A DNA stretch of 64,000 nt from Burkholderia glumae LMG 2196 = ATCC 33617 (GTDB taxonomy: Bacteria; Pseudomonadota; Gammaproteobacteria; Burkholderiales; Burkholderiaceae), in contig NZ_CP009435.1 of the NCBI RefSeq assembly GCF_000960995.1, positions 1,736,001-1,800,000 on the forward strand. The letters are read 5' to 3'. The stretch's first letter is position 1. Each line of letters starts with the position of its first letter. A program made the translations under genes and the position numbers. This document shows, piece by piece, positions 25,742 through 34,300 of this stretch. The notes beneath the pieces were generated by a model, which worked only from the letters and a program-made list of their open reading frames with translations, ran no database searches and was not told the origin of the DNA.

Positions 25742-25772
25742 AACGGGCATCGCCGATCGCGCTGCCCGTTTT
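25742..25772 (+). terminator. Intrinsic terminator of the peroxiredoxin gene
   Basis: Arms AACGGGCA and TGCCCGTT with a 13-base loop, followed by a short T run, about 57 bases after the stop. Confidence 0.65.
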
Positions 25773-25826
25773 GCATGGCGCCTGCCGGCGGCGGGGCCGG
25801 GCCTAGCGCCTGAGGGCGGGCCGGGG

Positions 25827-27014
25827 TCACGAGAACGCCTGGATGCCTGTCTGCGCGCGGCCGAGGATCAGCGCGTGGATGTCGTGGGTGCCCTCGTAGG
25901 TGTTGACGACCTCGAGGTTGACCAGGTGGCGCGCCACGCCGAATTCGTCCGAGATGCCGTTGCCGCCGAGCATGTCGCGCGCGAGCCGCGCCACCTCGAG
26001 CGCCTTGCCGCACGAGTTGCGCTTCATGATCGAGGTGATCTCGACGGCGGCCGTGCCTTCGTCCTTCATGCGGCCGAGCCGCAGCACCCCCTGCAGGCCC
26101 AGCGTGATCTCGGTCTGCATGTCGGCGAGCTTCTTCTGGATCAGCTGGTTGGCCGCGAGCGGGCGCCCGAACTGCTTGCGGTCGAGCACGTACTGGCGCG
26201 CCGTGTGCCAGCACGATTCGGCCGCGCCGAGCGCGCCCCACGAAATGCCGTAGCGCGCCGAGTCGAGGCAGGTGAACGGGCCGCGCAGCCCCTTCACGCC
26301 GGGCAGGCGGTTTTCCTCGGGCACGAACACCTCGTCGAGCACGATCTCGCCGGTGATCGAGGCGCGCAGCCCGACCTTGCCGTGAATCGCCGGCGCCGAC
26401 AGCCCCTTCCAGCCCTTCTCGAGAATGAAGCCGCGGATCGCGTCCTCGCCGTTTTCCTCGAGCTTGGCCCACACGATGAACACATCGGCGATCGGCGAAT
26501 TGGTGATCCACATCTTCGCACCCGACAGCACGTAGCCGCCCGGCACCGGCTTCGCGCGCGTGCTCATGCCGCCCGGGTCCGAGCCGTGGTCAGGCTCGGT
26601 CAGCCCGAAGCAGCCGATCCATTCGCCGCTGGCGAGCTTGGGCAGGTATTTCTGCTTCTGCGCCTCGGAGCCGAACGCGTTGATCGGCACCATCACCAGC
26701 GACGACTGCACCGACATCATCGAGCGGTAGCCCGAATCGATGCGCTCCACCTCGCGCGCGATCAGCCCGTAGCTGACGTAGTTGAGGCCCGGGCCGCCGT
26801 ACTGCTCGGGAATCGTCGGGCCGAGCAGCCCGATCTCACCCATCTCGCGGAAGATCGTCGTGTCGGTCTTCTCGTGGCGGAACGCCTCGACCACGCGCGG
26901 CGCGAGCTTGCCCTGCGCATAGGCGCGGGCCGCGTCGCGGATCATCCGCTCGTCGTCGCTTAGCTGCTGGTCGAGCAGCAGCGGATCGTCCCATTGGAAA
27001 GCGGTGGTGCTCAT
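25827..27014 (-). CDS. gcdH: Glutaryl-CoA dehydrogenase
   Basis: 395 residues. FAD-dependent enzyme that oxidises and decarboxylates glutaryl-CoA to crotonyl-CoA in lysine and tryptophan breakdown. Acyl-CoA dehydrogenase motifs: CFGLTEPDHGSDPGGM, WITNSPIADVFIVWAK, and NTYEGTHDIHALILGRA with the catalytic Glu. The ATG at 27014 (MSTTAFQW) is chosen; the upstream extension would cross the operator. Divergent from an IclR regulator that shares the 66-base promoter region. Confidence 0.95.
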   Translation of the reverse strand: MSTTAFQWDDPLLLDQQLSDDERMIRDAARAYAQGKLAPRVVEAFRHEKTDTTIFREMGEIGLLGPTIPEQYGGPGLNYVSYGLIAREVERIDSGYRSMMSVQSSLVMVPINAFGSEAQKQKYLPKLASGEWIGCFGLTEPDHGSDPGGMSTRAKPVPGGYVLSGAKMWITNSPIADVFIVWAKLEENGEDAIRGFILEKGWKGLSAPAIHGKVGLRASITGEIVLDEVFVPEENRLPGVKGLRGPFTCLDSARYGISWGALGAAESCWHTARQYVLDRKQFGRPLAANQLIQKKLADMQTEITLGLQGVLRLGRMKDEGTAAVEITSIMKRNSCGKALEVARLARDMLGGNGISDEFGVARHLVNLEVVNTYEGTHDIHALILGRAQTGIQAFS

Positions 27015-27039
27015 CGTGTCGGCTCCTTGCTTGACTGGA

Positions 27040-27056
27040 GTTCCGCACTGCGGAAC
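27040..27056. promoter_or_regulatory. IclR-type palindromic operator between gcdH and its regulator
   Basis: Perfect palindrome GTTCCGCA-C-TGCGGAAC, the typical shape of IclR-family operators, placed between two divergent starts, 26 bases upstream of gcdH and 25 upstream of the regulator. It should allow control of both genes. Confidence 0.8.
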
Positions 27057-27080
27057 AATGTTTTGCAATTTTGAGATTGA

Positions 27081-27881
27081 GTGTACACCGTGTCGAATTT
27101 CGCCCGTATCGACGAAGCGCTCGACCAGCGCAAGTTCGTGACGGCGCTCGCGCGCGGGCTCGAACTGCTGCGCGCGTTCCGGCCCGGCGAGCCGCTGCTG
27201 GGCAACCGCGACCTGGTCGAGCGCACCGGCTTGCCCAAGGCCACCGTGAACCGCCTTGCCTACACGCTGACTGCGCTCGGCTATCTGCGCTTCGACGCGG
27301 CGCTCGGCAAGTACGCGCTCGACGCGGGCGTGCTCTCGCTCGGCTATGCGCTGCTGTCGGGTTCGGGCACGCTCGATCTCGCGCGCCCGCACATGCAGGC
27401 GCTGGCGCGCGAGGTCGGGGCGGCTGTTTCACTCGGCTGCCGCGAGGGCCTCGAGATGATCTACCTGGAGACGATCCGCAGCGAGACCGCGCTGACGCTC
27501 GGGCTCGCGCCCGGTTCGCGGCTGTCGATGCTGACCAGCTCGATGGGGCGCGCCTATCTGGCGGTGCAGCCGCCCGAGGTGCGTGCGGCGCTGCTCGCCC
27601 GGCTGAAGCAGGCGGCAGGGCCGGCGCGCGTGGCGGCCGCGCGCGTGGCCGCGGCCGAGCGCGCGCTCGACGATTTCGCGGCCGATGGCTGCTGTTATTC
27701 GTTTCGCGACTGGCATGACGACGTCAACGCGGTGGCGGTGCCGTTTCGCGAGCCGCACCAGGCACGCTGGCTGATCCTCAGCTGCAGCGGGCCGGCCTCG
27801 TCGATGGGGGAGGCGCTGTTTCGCGAGCGCATCGGGCCGCAATTGCGCGCGCTCGCGCGCCGGCTCGGCGAGCTCGCCTAG
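27081..27881 (+). CDS. IclR family transcriptional regulator
   Basis: 266 residues starting at GTG 27081 (GTG 27090 is an alternative). Winged helix at ~18-80 (ALARGLELLRAF, GLPKATVNRLAYTLTALGYL) and the IclR effector domain after it (GREGLEMIYLETIRSE-type strand, SSMGRAYLA, and FRDWHDDVNAVAVPFREP). Divergent from gcdH around a matching palindrome, so probably its repressor, sensing glutarate or glutaryl-CoA; the ligand is inferred. Confidence 0.9.
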   Translation: MYTVSNFARIDEALDQRKFVTALARGLELLRAFRPGEPLLGNRDLVERTGLPKATVNRLAYTLTALGYLRFDAALGKYALDAGVLSLGYALLSGSGTLDLARPHMQALAREVGAAVSLGCREGLEMIYLETIRSETALTLGLAPGSRLSMLTSSMGRAYLAVQPPEVRAALLARLKQAAGPARVAAARVAAAERALDDFAADGCCYSFRDWHDDVNAVAVPFREPHQARWLILSCSGPASSMGEALFRERIGPQLRALARRLGELA

Positions 27882-27942
27882 CGCGCGGCGGCCTGCGCGC
27901 CGGTGCCGGCGGTGTGCCGCGCGCCAACCCGGCCGCGCGGCG

Positions 27943-28749
27943 TCAGACCGGCGCGGGCTGGGTGAAGGCCGGCCCCTGCATGAGCCGCACGTCGTACTGG
28001 CGCAGCAGCAGGAATTGGGCCTCGTCGATCACGTGATCGAAGATGATCGGAATCCGCACGCGCTGCGCATAGCCGACCAGCGCCTTGACCATCCCGTCGC
28101 GCAAGGCGATCGCCGCATCCATCTTGATGTAGTCCGGGCGCGCCATGTCCGACTCGACCGCGAGAATCCGGCCCGGATCGGGCAGCTTGTCGGCCACCTT
28201 GAAGCCGTGGTGCTGGTAGCTCCTGGTCAGGTAGCCGAGGAACGTCTTGTGAGCGACGGCGGCGGCCGGCAGCTCGATCACGATGCGCTCGGGGCTCAGC
28301 CCGAAGCTGCGCAGCACCGTCGAGAAATGCTTGCCATGATCGTACTTCACGCTTTTGAGCAGCCGCTCGTGAACGCGCAGGAACAGCAACCCGTGGCGCT
28401 GCGGCCCGAAGAAGTTGATCGCGTGCAGCGCGCGCGAAAGGCGATCGACGGCCACCAGCGTCGGGTCGTCGGCGATCGCGTCGAACGGATCGTACGGCGC
28501 GCCGCTCGCGCGCAGCACGGCCTGGAAACCGAGTTCGTCGCCATAGCGCTCGATCGCGTCGGCGAACGACGAAGATTGCGGCGCGCCGGGCATCGTCACG
28601 TCGTAGATCGGCTCGTAGACGCTTTCGAGTGTCAGTCCCGGCAGGCTGGCGATCGCGGTGTCGCCGCCCGGCGCCAGCGCGAGATGTTCGCGCAGGTAGG
28701 GCAACTGGCTGGCTCGGTCGACCAGTTCGGGAATGGTGGGCGGGATCAT
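27943..28749 (-). CDS. Degenerate EAL-domain protein
   Basis: 268 residues from the ATG at 28749; a TTG 48 bases upstream is an alternative. The fold signs of EAL c-di-GMP phosphodiesterases can be followed: ESVYEPIYDV (usual YQPIVD), RIVIELP (usual ELTE), SDMARPDYIKMDAAI (usual LKIDRSF) and IPIIFDHVIDEAQF followed by MQGPAFTQPAPV. The catalytic ones are changed: no ExLxR, ELTE is ELPA, DDFG is missing and AEGVE is FDHVID. It is therefore unlikely to cleave c-di-GMP and may bind a ligand or protein instead. It stands alone. Confidence 0.72.
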   Translation of the reverse strand: MIPPTIPELVDRASQLPYLREHLALAPGGDTAIASLPGLTLESVYEPIYDVTMPGAPQSSSFADAIERYGDELGFQAVLRASGAPYDPFDAIADDPTLVAVDRLSRALHAINFFGPQRHGLLFLRVHERLLKSVKYDHGKHFSTVLRSFGLSPERIVIELPAAAVAHKTFLGYLTRSYQHHGFKVADKLPDPGRILAVESDMARPDYIKMDAAIALRDGMVKALVGYAQRVRIPIIFDHVIDEAQFLLLRQYDVRLMQGPAFTQPAPV

Positions 28750-29116
28750 GGATTCGTCGAGTGGGCGAACGGCCGCGACGCGGCGCGATGTCTTCAAGGA
28801 TAGTAGCAGCGCCCGATTCGTGCGGTTCGGCGTTTTGCTGATATCGATATCGGCGCCGCGCGCTCAGGGTATACGGCGATTTCTCAGTTCGTAATTCATT
28901 TTACGATTGGAAATTCCCAGATCGAGGCCCATCGAGCGGTGCAAGCCGGCCTCGAATGCCTGCGCGGCCCGTGGCGCCGCGCCGCTTCCGGAGACACGCG
29001 ATGCCCCTGATTGCCCTGCGCCAGCCGACGCCTCGCGACGCCGTGGCCGGCCGCCGTGACGGCCCGCCTCGATGCCGGCGCCGCCGCGCCCGCCCCGTGC
29101 CCGCCGGGAGCGCGCG
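28750..29116. other. Divergent intergenic region, EAL-like gene / MFS transporter
   Basis: About 370 bases with upstream sequences of both genes. It holds GATATCGATATC near 28841 and a small inverted repeat CGTAA-TTCATT-TTACG near 28891, both possible protein-binding sites. No gene seen. Confidence 0.4.
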
Positions 29117-30472
29117 ATGAGCGCGCCGCAGGCGGGGCCGCGCACGCTCGAGATCGAGCGCGTGATCGACGAGACGCACCGGCCGGGCTTCCAGGCCGCG
29201 CTGTTCGCGTTGTGCGGCGCATGCCTCGTGATCGACGGCTTCGACGCGCAGGCGATGGGCTACGTCGCGCCGAGCGTGATCGCCGAGTGGGGCGTCGCGA
29301 AGGCCGCGCTCGGACCGGTGTTCAGCGCGAGCCTGTTCGGCATGCTGATCGGCGCGCTGGGGCTGTCGGTGCTGGCCGACCGGATCGGCCGCCGCCCGGT
29401 GCTAATCGGCGCGACGCTGTTCTTCGCGCTGGCGATGCTCGCCACGCCGCTGGCCGCCTCGATCACGTCATTGATCGCGCTGCGCTTCGTGACCGGGCTT
29501 GGCCTTGGCTGCATCATGCCGAACGCGATGGCGCTGGTCGGCGAGTTCAGCCCGGCCGTGCATCGCGTCAAGCGCATGATGTTCGTGTCGTGCGGCTTCA
29601 CGCTGGGCGCCGCGCTCGGCGGGTTCGTCAGCGCCGCGCTGATCCCGGCCCTCGGCTGGCGCGCGGTGTTCGTGGCGGGCGGGGCGGTGCCGCTCGCGCT
29701 GGCGCTGGCGATGCTTGCCTGGCTGCCGGAATCGCTGCAGTTCCTGGTGCTGAAGGCACGCATGGCGCGCGCCCGCGCCTGGCTCGCGGCGTTCGCGCCG
29801 GCGCTTGAGATCGACGCGCGGACGCGGCTCGTGGTGCGCGAGCCGGCCGCTGGCGCCGCGCCCGTCGCCGAGCTGTTCCGCGCGGGCCGGCTGCCCGTCA
29901 CGCTGCTGCTCTGGGCGATCAGCTTTCTGAACCTGATCGATTTGTATTTCCTGTCGAACTGGCTGCCCACCGTGATGCGCGACGCCGGCCATTCGTCGCA
30001 GGCGGCCGTGATCGTCGGCACCGCGCTGCAGACGGGCGGCGTGGCCGGCACGCTGCTGCTGGGCGGGTTCATCGAGCGCCATGGTTTCGTGCGCGTGCTG
30101 TCCGCCTGCTTCGTCTGCGCCGCCTTGTCGGTGGCGGCGATCGGCGCGGTGGCGGGCTCGCTGCCGTGGCTGCTGGTGGCGGTGTTCGCCGGCGGCTTCT
30201 GCGTGGTGGGCGGGCAGCCGGCTGTCAACGCGCTGGCCGGCCACTATTATCCGACCGCGCTGCGCTCGACCGGAATCGGCTGGAGCCTTGGGGTGGGCCG
30301 CATCGGCTCGGTGCTCGGGCCGCTCGTGGGCGGCCAGCTGATCGCGCTCGGCTGGTCGAACGGCGCGCTGTTTCTCGCCGCCGCGCTGCCGGTGCTGGCC
30401 TCGGCATTGTTCGTGCTGAGCCTCGGCCTGGCCACGCGGCCGGCCGATGGCCAGGCGCGGCGCACGGTGTGA
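29117..30472 (+). CDS. MFS transporter, aromatic acid/H+ symporter (AAHS) family
   Basis: 451 residues, about 12 membrane helices. The first helix carries DGFDAQAMGYVAP, the hallmark of PcaK/BenK-type aromatic acid transporters, and loop 2-3 has DRIGRRPVLIG. Helix 7-8 has LNLIDLYFLSNWLPT and the C-terminal half YYPTALRSTGIGWSLGVGRIGS. Likely imports an aromatic acid such as 4-hydroxybenzoate; substrate unproven, and no ring-cleavage genes are nearby. The ATG at 29117 has GGGAG upstream. Confidence 0.88.
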   Translation: MSAPQAGPRTLEIERVIDETHRPGFQAALFALCGACLVIDGFDAQAMGYVAPSVIAEWGVAKAALGPVFSASLFGMLIGALGLSVLADRIGRRPVLIGATLFFALAMLATPLAASITSLIALRFVTGLGLGCIMPNAMALVGEFSPAVHRVKRMMFVSCGFTLGAALGGFVSAALIPALGWRAVFVAGGAVPLALALAMLAWLPESLQFLVLKARMARARAWLAAFAPALEIDARTRLVVREPAAGAAPVAELFRAGRLPVTLLLWAISFLNLIDLYFLSNWLPTVMRDAGHSSQAAVIVGTALQTGGVAGTLLLGGFIERHGFVRVLSACFVCAALSVAAIGAVAGSLPWLLVAVFAGGFCVVGGQPAVNALAGHYYPTALRSTGIGWSLGVGRIGSVLGPLVGGQLIALGWSNGALFLAAALPVLASALFVLSLGLATRPADGQARRTV

Positions 30473-30521
30473 GATGCGAATCGGGCTCGAACGGCGACGC
30501 GGCCGGTGATTGGCGCCCGCT

Positions 30522-31703
30522 TCAGACCTCGCGTGCGGCCGCCGCCGGCAGGCGCCGGCGTTCCCACCACGCGGCGATCACGAACATCAGCGAGGTGGCC
30601 ACCATCACGCCCACCAGCGCGTCGTCGCCCCAGGCGTTCATCAGCGAGCCGGCGACGGCCGGGCCGGCGAAGCTCGCGACGCTCCACGAGGCCGACACGA
30701 GCGAGCTCGCGGTGACCAGCGCGGCGCCGCGGAAGCGTTCGCCGCAGGCGACGATCGACAGCGTGTAGGTGCTGCCCGCCGCCGCGCCGATCACGAACAG
30801 CAGCGGCCAGCAGAGCCACGGGTTGGTGATCACGAGCGGCAGCAGCGGCAGCAGCAGCGTGACGACGATGCCCGCACCCAGGTGGACGCGCGCGCGGCCG
30901 AGCTTGTCGGCGAGCCAGCCGATCGGGAACTGCATGGCGGTGTCGCCGAGCAGCGTCACCGACGCGAGCAGTACCGCGATGCCGCTCGCCACGCCGCGCT
31001 CGATCGCGTAGATCGGCAGCAGCGACAGCGCGAGCGTGTCGAACAGCGCGAAGAACGCGGTGCCGATGATCAGCGCCGGCATCCGCGGCAGCACGCGGCG
31101 CCACTGCGCGCGCGACGCGCCGTCGTGCTCGCCGTGCCGGCCGGCAGCCGCGCCGGGCGGCTTGCGAATCGCCGCCAGCGTCGGCAGCCCGAGCAGGAAC
31201 AGCGCGCCGCACAGCGCGAAGCGGATGCCGTGCAGCCCGGCGATCTCGCTGACGAGCGCCGGCCCGGCCATCTGGAACAACGTGAAATTGGTGGCGTAGA
31301 TCGCCACCACGCGGCCGCGCGTGGCGTCGTCGGCGAGCTCGTTGACCCAGGCCTCGCCGATCGTAAACAGCAGCATCAGCGCGGCGCCGCAGAGTGCGCG
31401 CAACAGGCCCCAGACGGCGAGATCCGAGGTGACCTGCATCGCGGCGGTGGCCGCGGCCACGATCAGCACCGATGCGACGATCGATTCGCGCGCGCCGTAG
31501 CGCTGCGTGAGGCGCGTGACGAACGGCACGACCGCGAGGCCGCCGCCTGCCTGCGCGGCGGTCAGTATGCCGACCACGCCGGTGCCGTGACCGGCCTCGG
31601 TCAGCGCGAGGGCCGTGAGCGGCAGGGTCGCGCCGGTGCCCAGGCCGACCACCGCGACGCTCAGGATCAGTGCGAGGAAATCACGGTTGAGGATCGCTTT
31701 CAT
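30522..31703 (-). CDS. MFS transporter, YcaD/drug-efflux-like
   Basis: 393 residues with about 12 hydrophobic helices. Loop 2-3 reads TRLTQRYGARES, helix 5 region ATRGRVVAIY, and the second half GWLADKLGRARV, as in sugar- and drug-type MFS exporters. Substrate unknown. The ATG at 31703 (MKAILNRDF) is chosen over an upstream frame with no similarity. Converges with the AAHS transporter. Confidence 0.82.
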   Translation of the reverse strand: MKAILNRDFLALILSVAVVGLGTGATLPLTALALTEAGHGTGVVGILTAAQAGGGLAVVPFVTRLTQRYGARESIVASVLIVAAATAAMQVTSDLAVWGLLRALCGAALMLLFTIGEAWVNELADDATRGRVVAIYATNFTLFQMAGPALVSEIAGLHGIRFALCGALFLLGLPTLAAIRKPPGAAAGRHGEHDGASRAQWRRVLPRMPALIIGTAFFALFDTLALSLLPIYAIERGVASGIAVLLASVTLLGDTAMQFPIGWLADKLGRARVHLGAGIVVTLLLPLLPLVITNPWLCWPLLFVIGAAAGSTYTLSIVACGERFRGAALVTASSLVSASWSVASFAGPAVAGSLMNAWGDDALVGVMVATSLMFVIAAWWERRRLPAAAAREV

Positions 31704-31935
31704 CGGCCGAGATGCTACACCGGCCCTGCGGTTCGAGCCATGAGGCAGCGCCGCGCGCGAGCGAATCGGCATGCGCGTGCGGCATGTTGACGGTTTTGCC
31801 GTGCCGCGAACCGGCCGAGGCCGGCGGCCACCATCGCAGCGGCCTTAGCTGGCCGCGAGCGTCCGGGCGGATGCGCCGCACCGGGCGCGCTCGGCGAGCA
31901 CGCCCGGCACGCGGGCCGGCAGGCCCGCGCCCGGC

Positions 31936-33105
31936 TCAGGCCAGCGGCACCGGCCCGGCCAGCGGGCGTCGTTCGAGCGACGCCGAGCACAGCGTCAGCG
32001 CGAGCGCGCCGAGCGCCAGCGCCGCGCCCAGCCACGGCAACTGCGCGAGCGGCACGCCGGCACCGATCGCGAGGCCGCCGAGCCAGGCGCCGCCGGCGTT
32101 GCCGAGGTTGAAGGCGCCCTGGTTCAGCGTCGAGGCGAGGTTCGGCGCCTCGCTCGCGCGATCGACGATCAGGATCTGCGCGATCGGCACGATCGCGAAC
32201 GCGAGCACGCCCCAGGCGAAGATCGTCGCGAGCGCGGGAATCGGCAGGCGCAGGGTGCCGCCGAATACCGCCTGCGCCAGTCCGATCAGCGCCAGCGCCA
32301 CGATCAGCGAAGGCATCCGGCGCCAGTCGGCGAGCTTGCCGCCGATCATGCCGCCCACCGTCAGCCCGAGGCCGAACAGCAGCAGTACCAGCGTGACCTC
32401 GTGCGGCGAGAAATGCGTGACGTCCTCGAGGATCGGCGTGATGTAGGTGAACACCGAGAACAGGCTGGCCGAGGCGAGCGCGCTGATGCCGAGCACCATC
32501 AGCACCTGCGGGTTGCGCATCACGCGGAATTCGCGTGCGATGCTGGTGGACGGCATCGCGAGCTGCCGCGGCAGGCACAGCGCCAGCGCGCCGGCCGCCA
32601 GCACGCCGATCGCGGTGACGGCCCAGAACGTCGAGCGCCAGCCGAAGGCCTGACCGAGCGCGGTGCCGAGCGGCACGCCCAGCACGTTGGCGAGCGTGAG
32701 CCCGGTGAACATCAGCGCGATCGCCTGCGCGCGGCGGTTCGGCGCGACCAGGCTGCTCGCGACCACCGAGCCGATCCCGAAGAACGCGCCGTGGCAGAAC
32801 GCGGTCACCACGCGCGCGGCCATCAGCAGGCCGTAGTTCGGTGCGATCGCGCACAGCAGGTTGCCCGCGATGAACACGCCGATCAGGCCGAGCAGCGCCT
32901 GACGGCGCGGCATCCGTGCCGTGACGATCGCCAGGATCGGCGCGCCGATCGTCACGCCCAGCGCGTAGCCCGACACCAGCATGCCGGCGGCGGGAATCGA
33001 GACGCCGAGATCGAGTGCGACATTAGGTAGCAGCCCCATGATGACGAACTCGGTGGTACCGATACCAAACGCGGCAAGGGCGAGAGCGAACAGGGGCAGC
33101 GGCAT
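31936..33105 (-). CDS. MFS transporter, AraJ/DHA1 family
   Basis: 389 residues and 12 predicted helices. LALAAFGIGTTEFVIMGLLPNVA at the N-terminus and TARMPRRQAL are typical of the AraJ-like arabinose/drug efflux branch (YdeA, YnfM). Helix 4-5 has FCHGAFFGIGSVVAS. Probably an exporter; substrate unknown. The ATG at 33105 starts directly at the first helix; an upstream extension of 19 residues is not supported. Confidence 0.85.
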   Translation of the reverse strand: MPLPLFALALAAFGIGTTEFVIMGLLPNVALDLGVSIPAAGMLVSGYALGVTIGAPILAIVTARMPRRQALLGLIGVFIAGNLLCAIAPNYGLLMAARVVTAFCHGAFFGIGSVVASSLVAPNRRAQAIALMFTGLTLANVLGVPLGTALGQAFGWRSTFWAVTAIGVLAAGALALCLPRQLAMPSTSIAREFRVMRNPQVLMVLGISALASASLFSVFTYITPILEDVTHFSPHEVTLVLLLFGLGLTVGGMIGGKLADWRRMPSLIVALALIGLAQAVFGGTLRLPIPALATIFAWGVLAFAIVPIAQILIVDRASEAPNLASTLNQGAFNLGNAGGAWLGGLAIGAGVPLAQLPWLGAALALGALALTLCSASLERRPLAGPVPLA

Positions 33106-33234
33106 CGGGCGGTTCCGGGAAAACGGGCCGGGCTCGCGCGCCGCCGGATGGGGCGCGCTCACGGCGTGGCGGGAAGGTGCCGCGATTCTATCTCAGTAAA
33201 AACCCGGATCAGAAAAGCAATGAGAGGGGCCGGA

Positions 33235-33963
33235 TCAGCTGTTGTGCGGCGGCGACGCGGCCTCCGATGCGTCCGATGCGTCCGATGCGTCCGATGCGTC
33301 CGATGCCGGCGCGCGGGCCGGGCCCGGCCCGGCGTTCCAGCCGTTCTCGAACAGGCAGGCTTCGAGCGGCAGGCGCGCGGCCCAGTGCTCGGCCTCGAGC
33401 ATTGGCCGTTCGTAGAAGGCGTCGACATGGCCGATGCAGAGCACCGCGATCGGCTTCGCGCCGTCGGGCATGCCGAGCAGGGCGCGCAGCGCGTCGACGT
33501 CGAACAGCGATACCCAGCCCATGCCGAGCCCTTCGGCGCGTGCGGCGAGCCACATGTTCTGGATCGCACAGGCGGCCGAGGCGAGGTCCATCTCGGGTAG
33601 CGTGCGGCGCCCGAACACGTGCCGTTCGCGGTCGTCGGCCAGCGCCACCACGAGAAGCTCGCCGCATTCGCGAATTCCTTCCACCTTGAGGCGCATGAAC
33701 GCGTCGCGGCGTTCGCCGAGCGCGTCGGCGGTCGCGCAGCGCTCGGCCTCGACGATCGTGTGCAGGCGCTCGCGCAGCGCGCGGTCGGTGATCCGGATGA
33801 AGCGCCACGGCTGCATGAAGCCGACGCTCGGCGCGTGGTGGGCGGCGCGGACCAGTCGCGCGAGCACGGCTGGATCAACCGGGGCGGACGTGAAATGGCG
33901 CATGTCGCGCCGCTCGAAGATCGCCCGATAGACGGCGGCGATCGCGGAATCGTCGAAGCGCAT
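33235..33963 (-). CDS. bluB: 5,6-dimethylbenzimidazole synthase BluB
   Basis: 242 residues. Flavin destructase of the nitroreductase fold that turns FMNH2 into the lower ligand of vitamin B12. Seen: RRDMRHF near the start, APSVGFMQPWRFI (~45), the FGRRTLPEMDLASAACAIQNMWLAARAEG lid segment and GMGWVSLFD. The C-terminus ends in an unusual low-complexity tail of DAS repeats coded by a 9-base tandem repeat. No other cobalamin gene is in the window. Confidence 0.87.
   Translation of the reverse strand: MRFDDSAIAAVYRAIFERRDMRHFTSAPVDPAVLARLVRAAHHAPSVGFMQPWRFIRITDRALRERLHTIVEAERCATADALGERRDAFMRLKVEGIRECGELLVVALADDRERHVFGRRTLPEMDLASAACAIQNMWLAARAEGLGMGWVSLFDVDALRALLGMPDGAKPIAVLCIGHVDAFYERPMLEAEHWAARLPLEACLFENGWNAGPGPARAPASDASDASDASDASEAASPPHNS
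33263..33307. repeat. 9-base tandem repeat in the 3' end of bluB
   Basis: Five copies of TCCGATGCG, the last ending in C. On the coding strand they give Asp-Ala-Ser repeats, so changes in copy number keep the frame. Confidence 0.9.
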
Positions 33964-34300
33964 GGAGAAGCGGAGGAGGGCTACAGGGCCGGGGCGAGCC
34001 GGCGGACGAGCGCAACGATAGCAGATCCGCCGACGCGGCCGCGCCGGTGATGGCCGCAGCCCAAGGCGAGGCGGCGTGGCCTGGCCGCATGACAGGACAC
34101 GTTGGACGCGTGGCACGTGCGGTGCGTGCCGGGCCCGCCAGGATCAGCGCGCGGCGGCCTGCCCGGCTGCCGCCGCCTGGGGCTGGGCCCTCCGGATCGC
34201 ACCGCCGCGGCGCGTGTCGCCGCTGGCGACGGGGCGGTCCGCGGTCATGGGTGCGGCTATTCGCCGCATTCGACGACGGCGCCGGCCGCCGCCGCCCGCG
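33964..34300. other. Intergenic region, nothing recognised
   Basis: About 340 bases upstream of bluB and downstream of the LysR gene. No supported gene, RNA or clear hairpin with a T run. Confidence 0.4.

Noticed and set aside
33263..33307. Possible CRISPR repeats
   Set aside because: Nine-base units without spacers, lying inside the bluB coding sequence.
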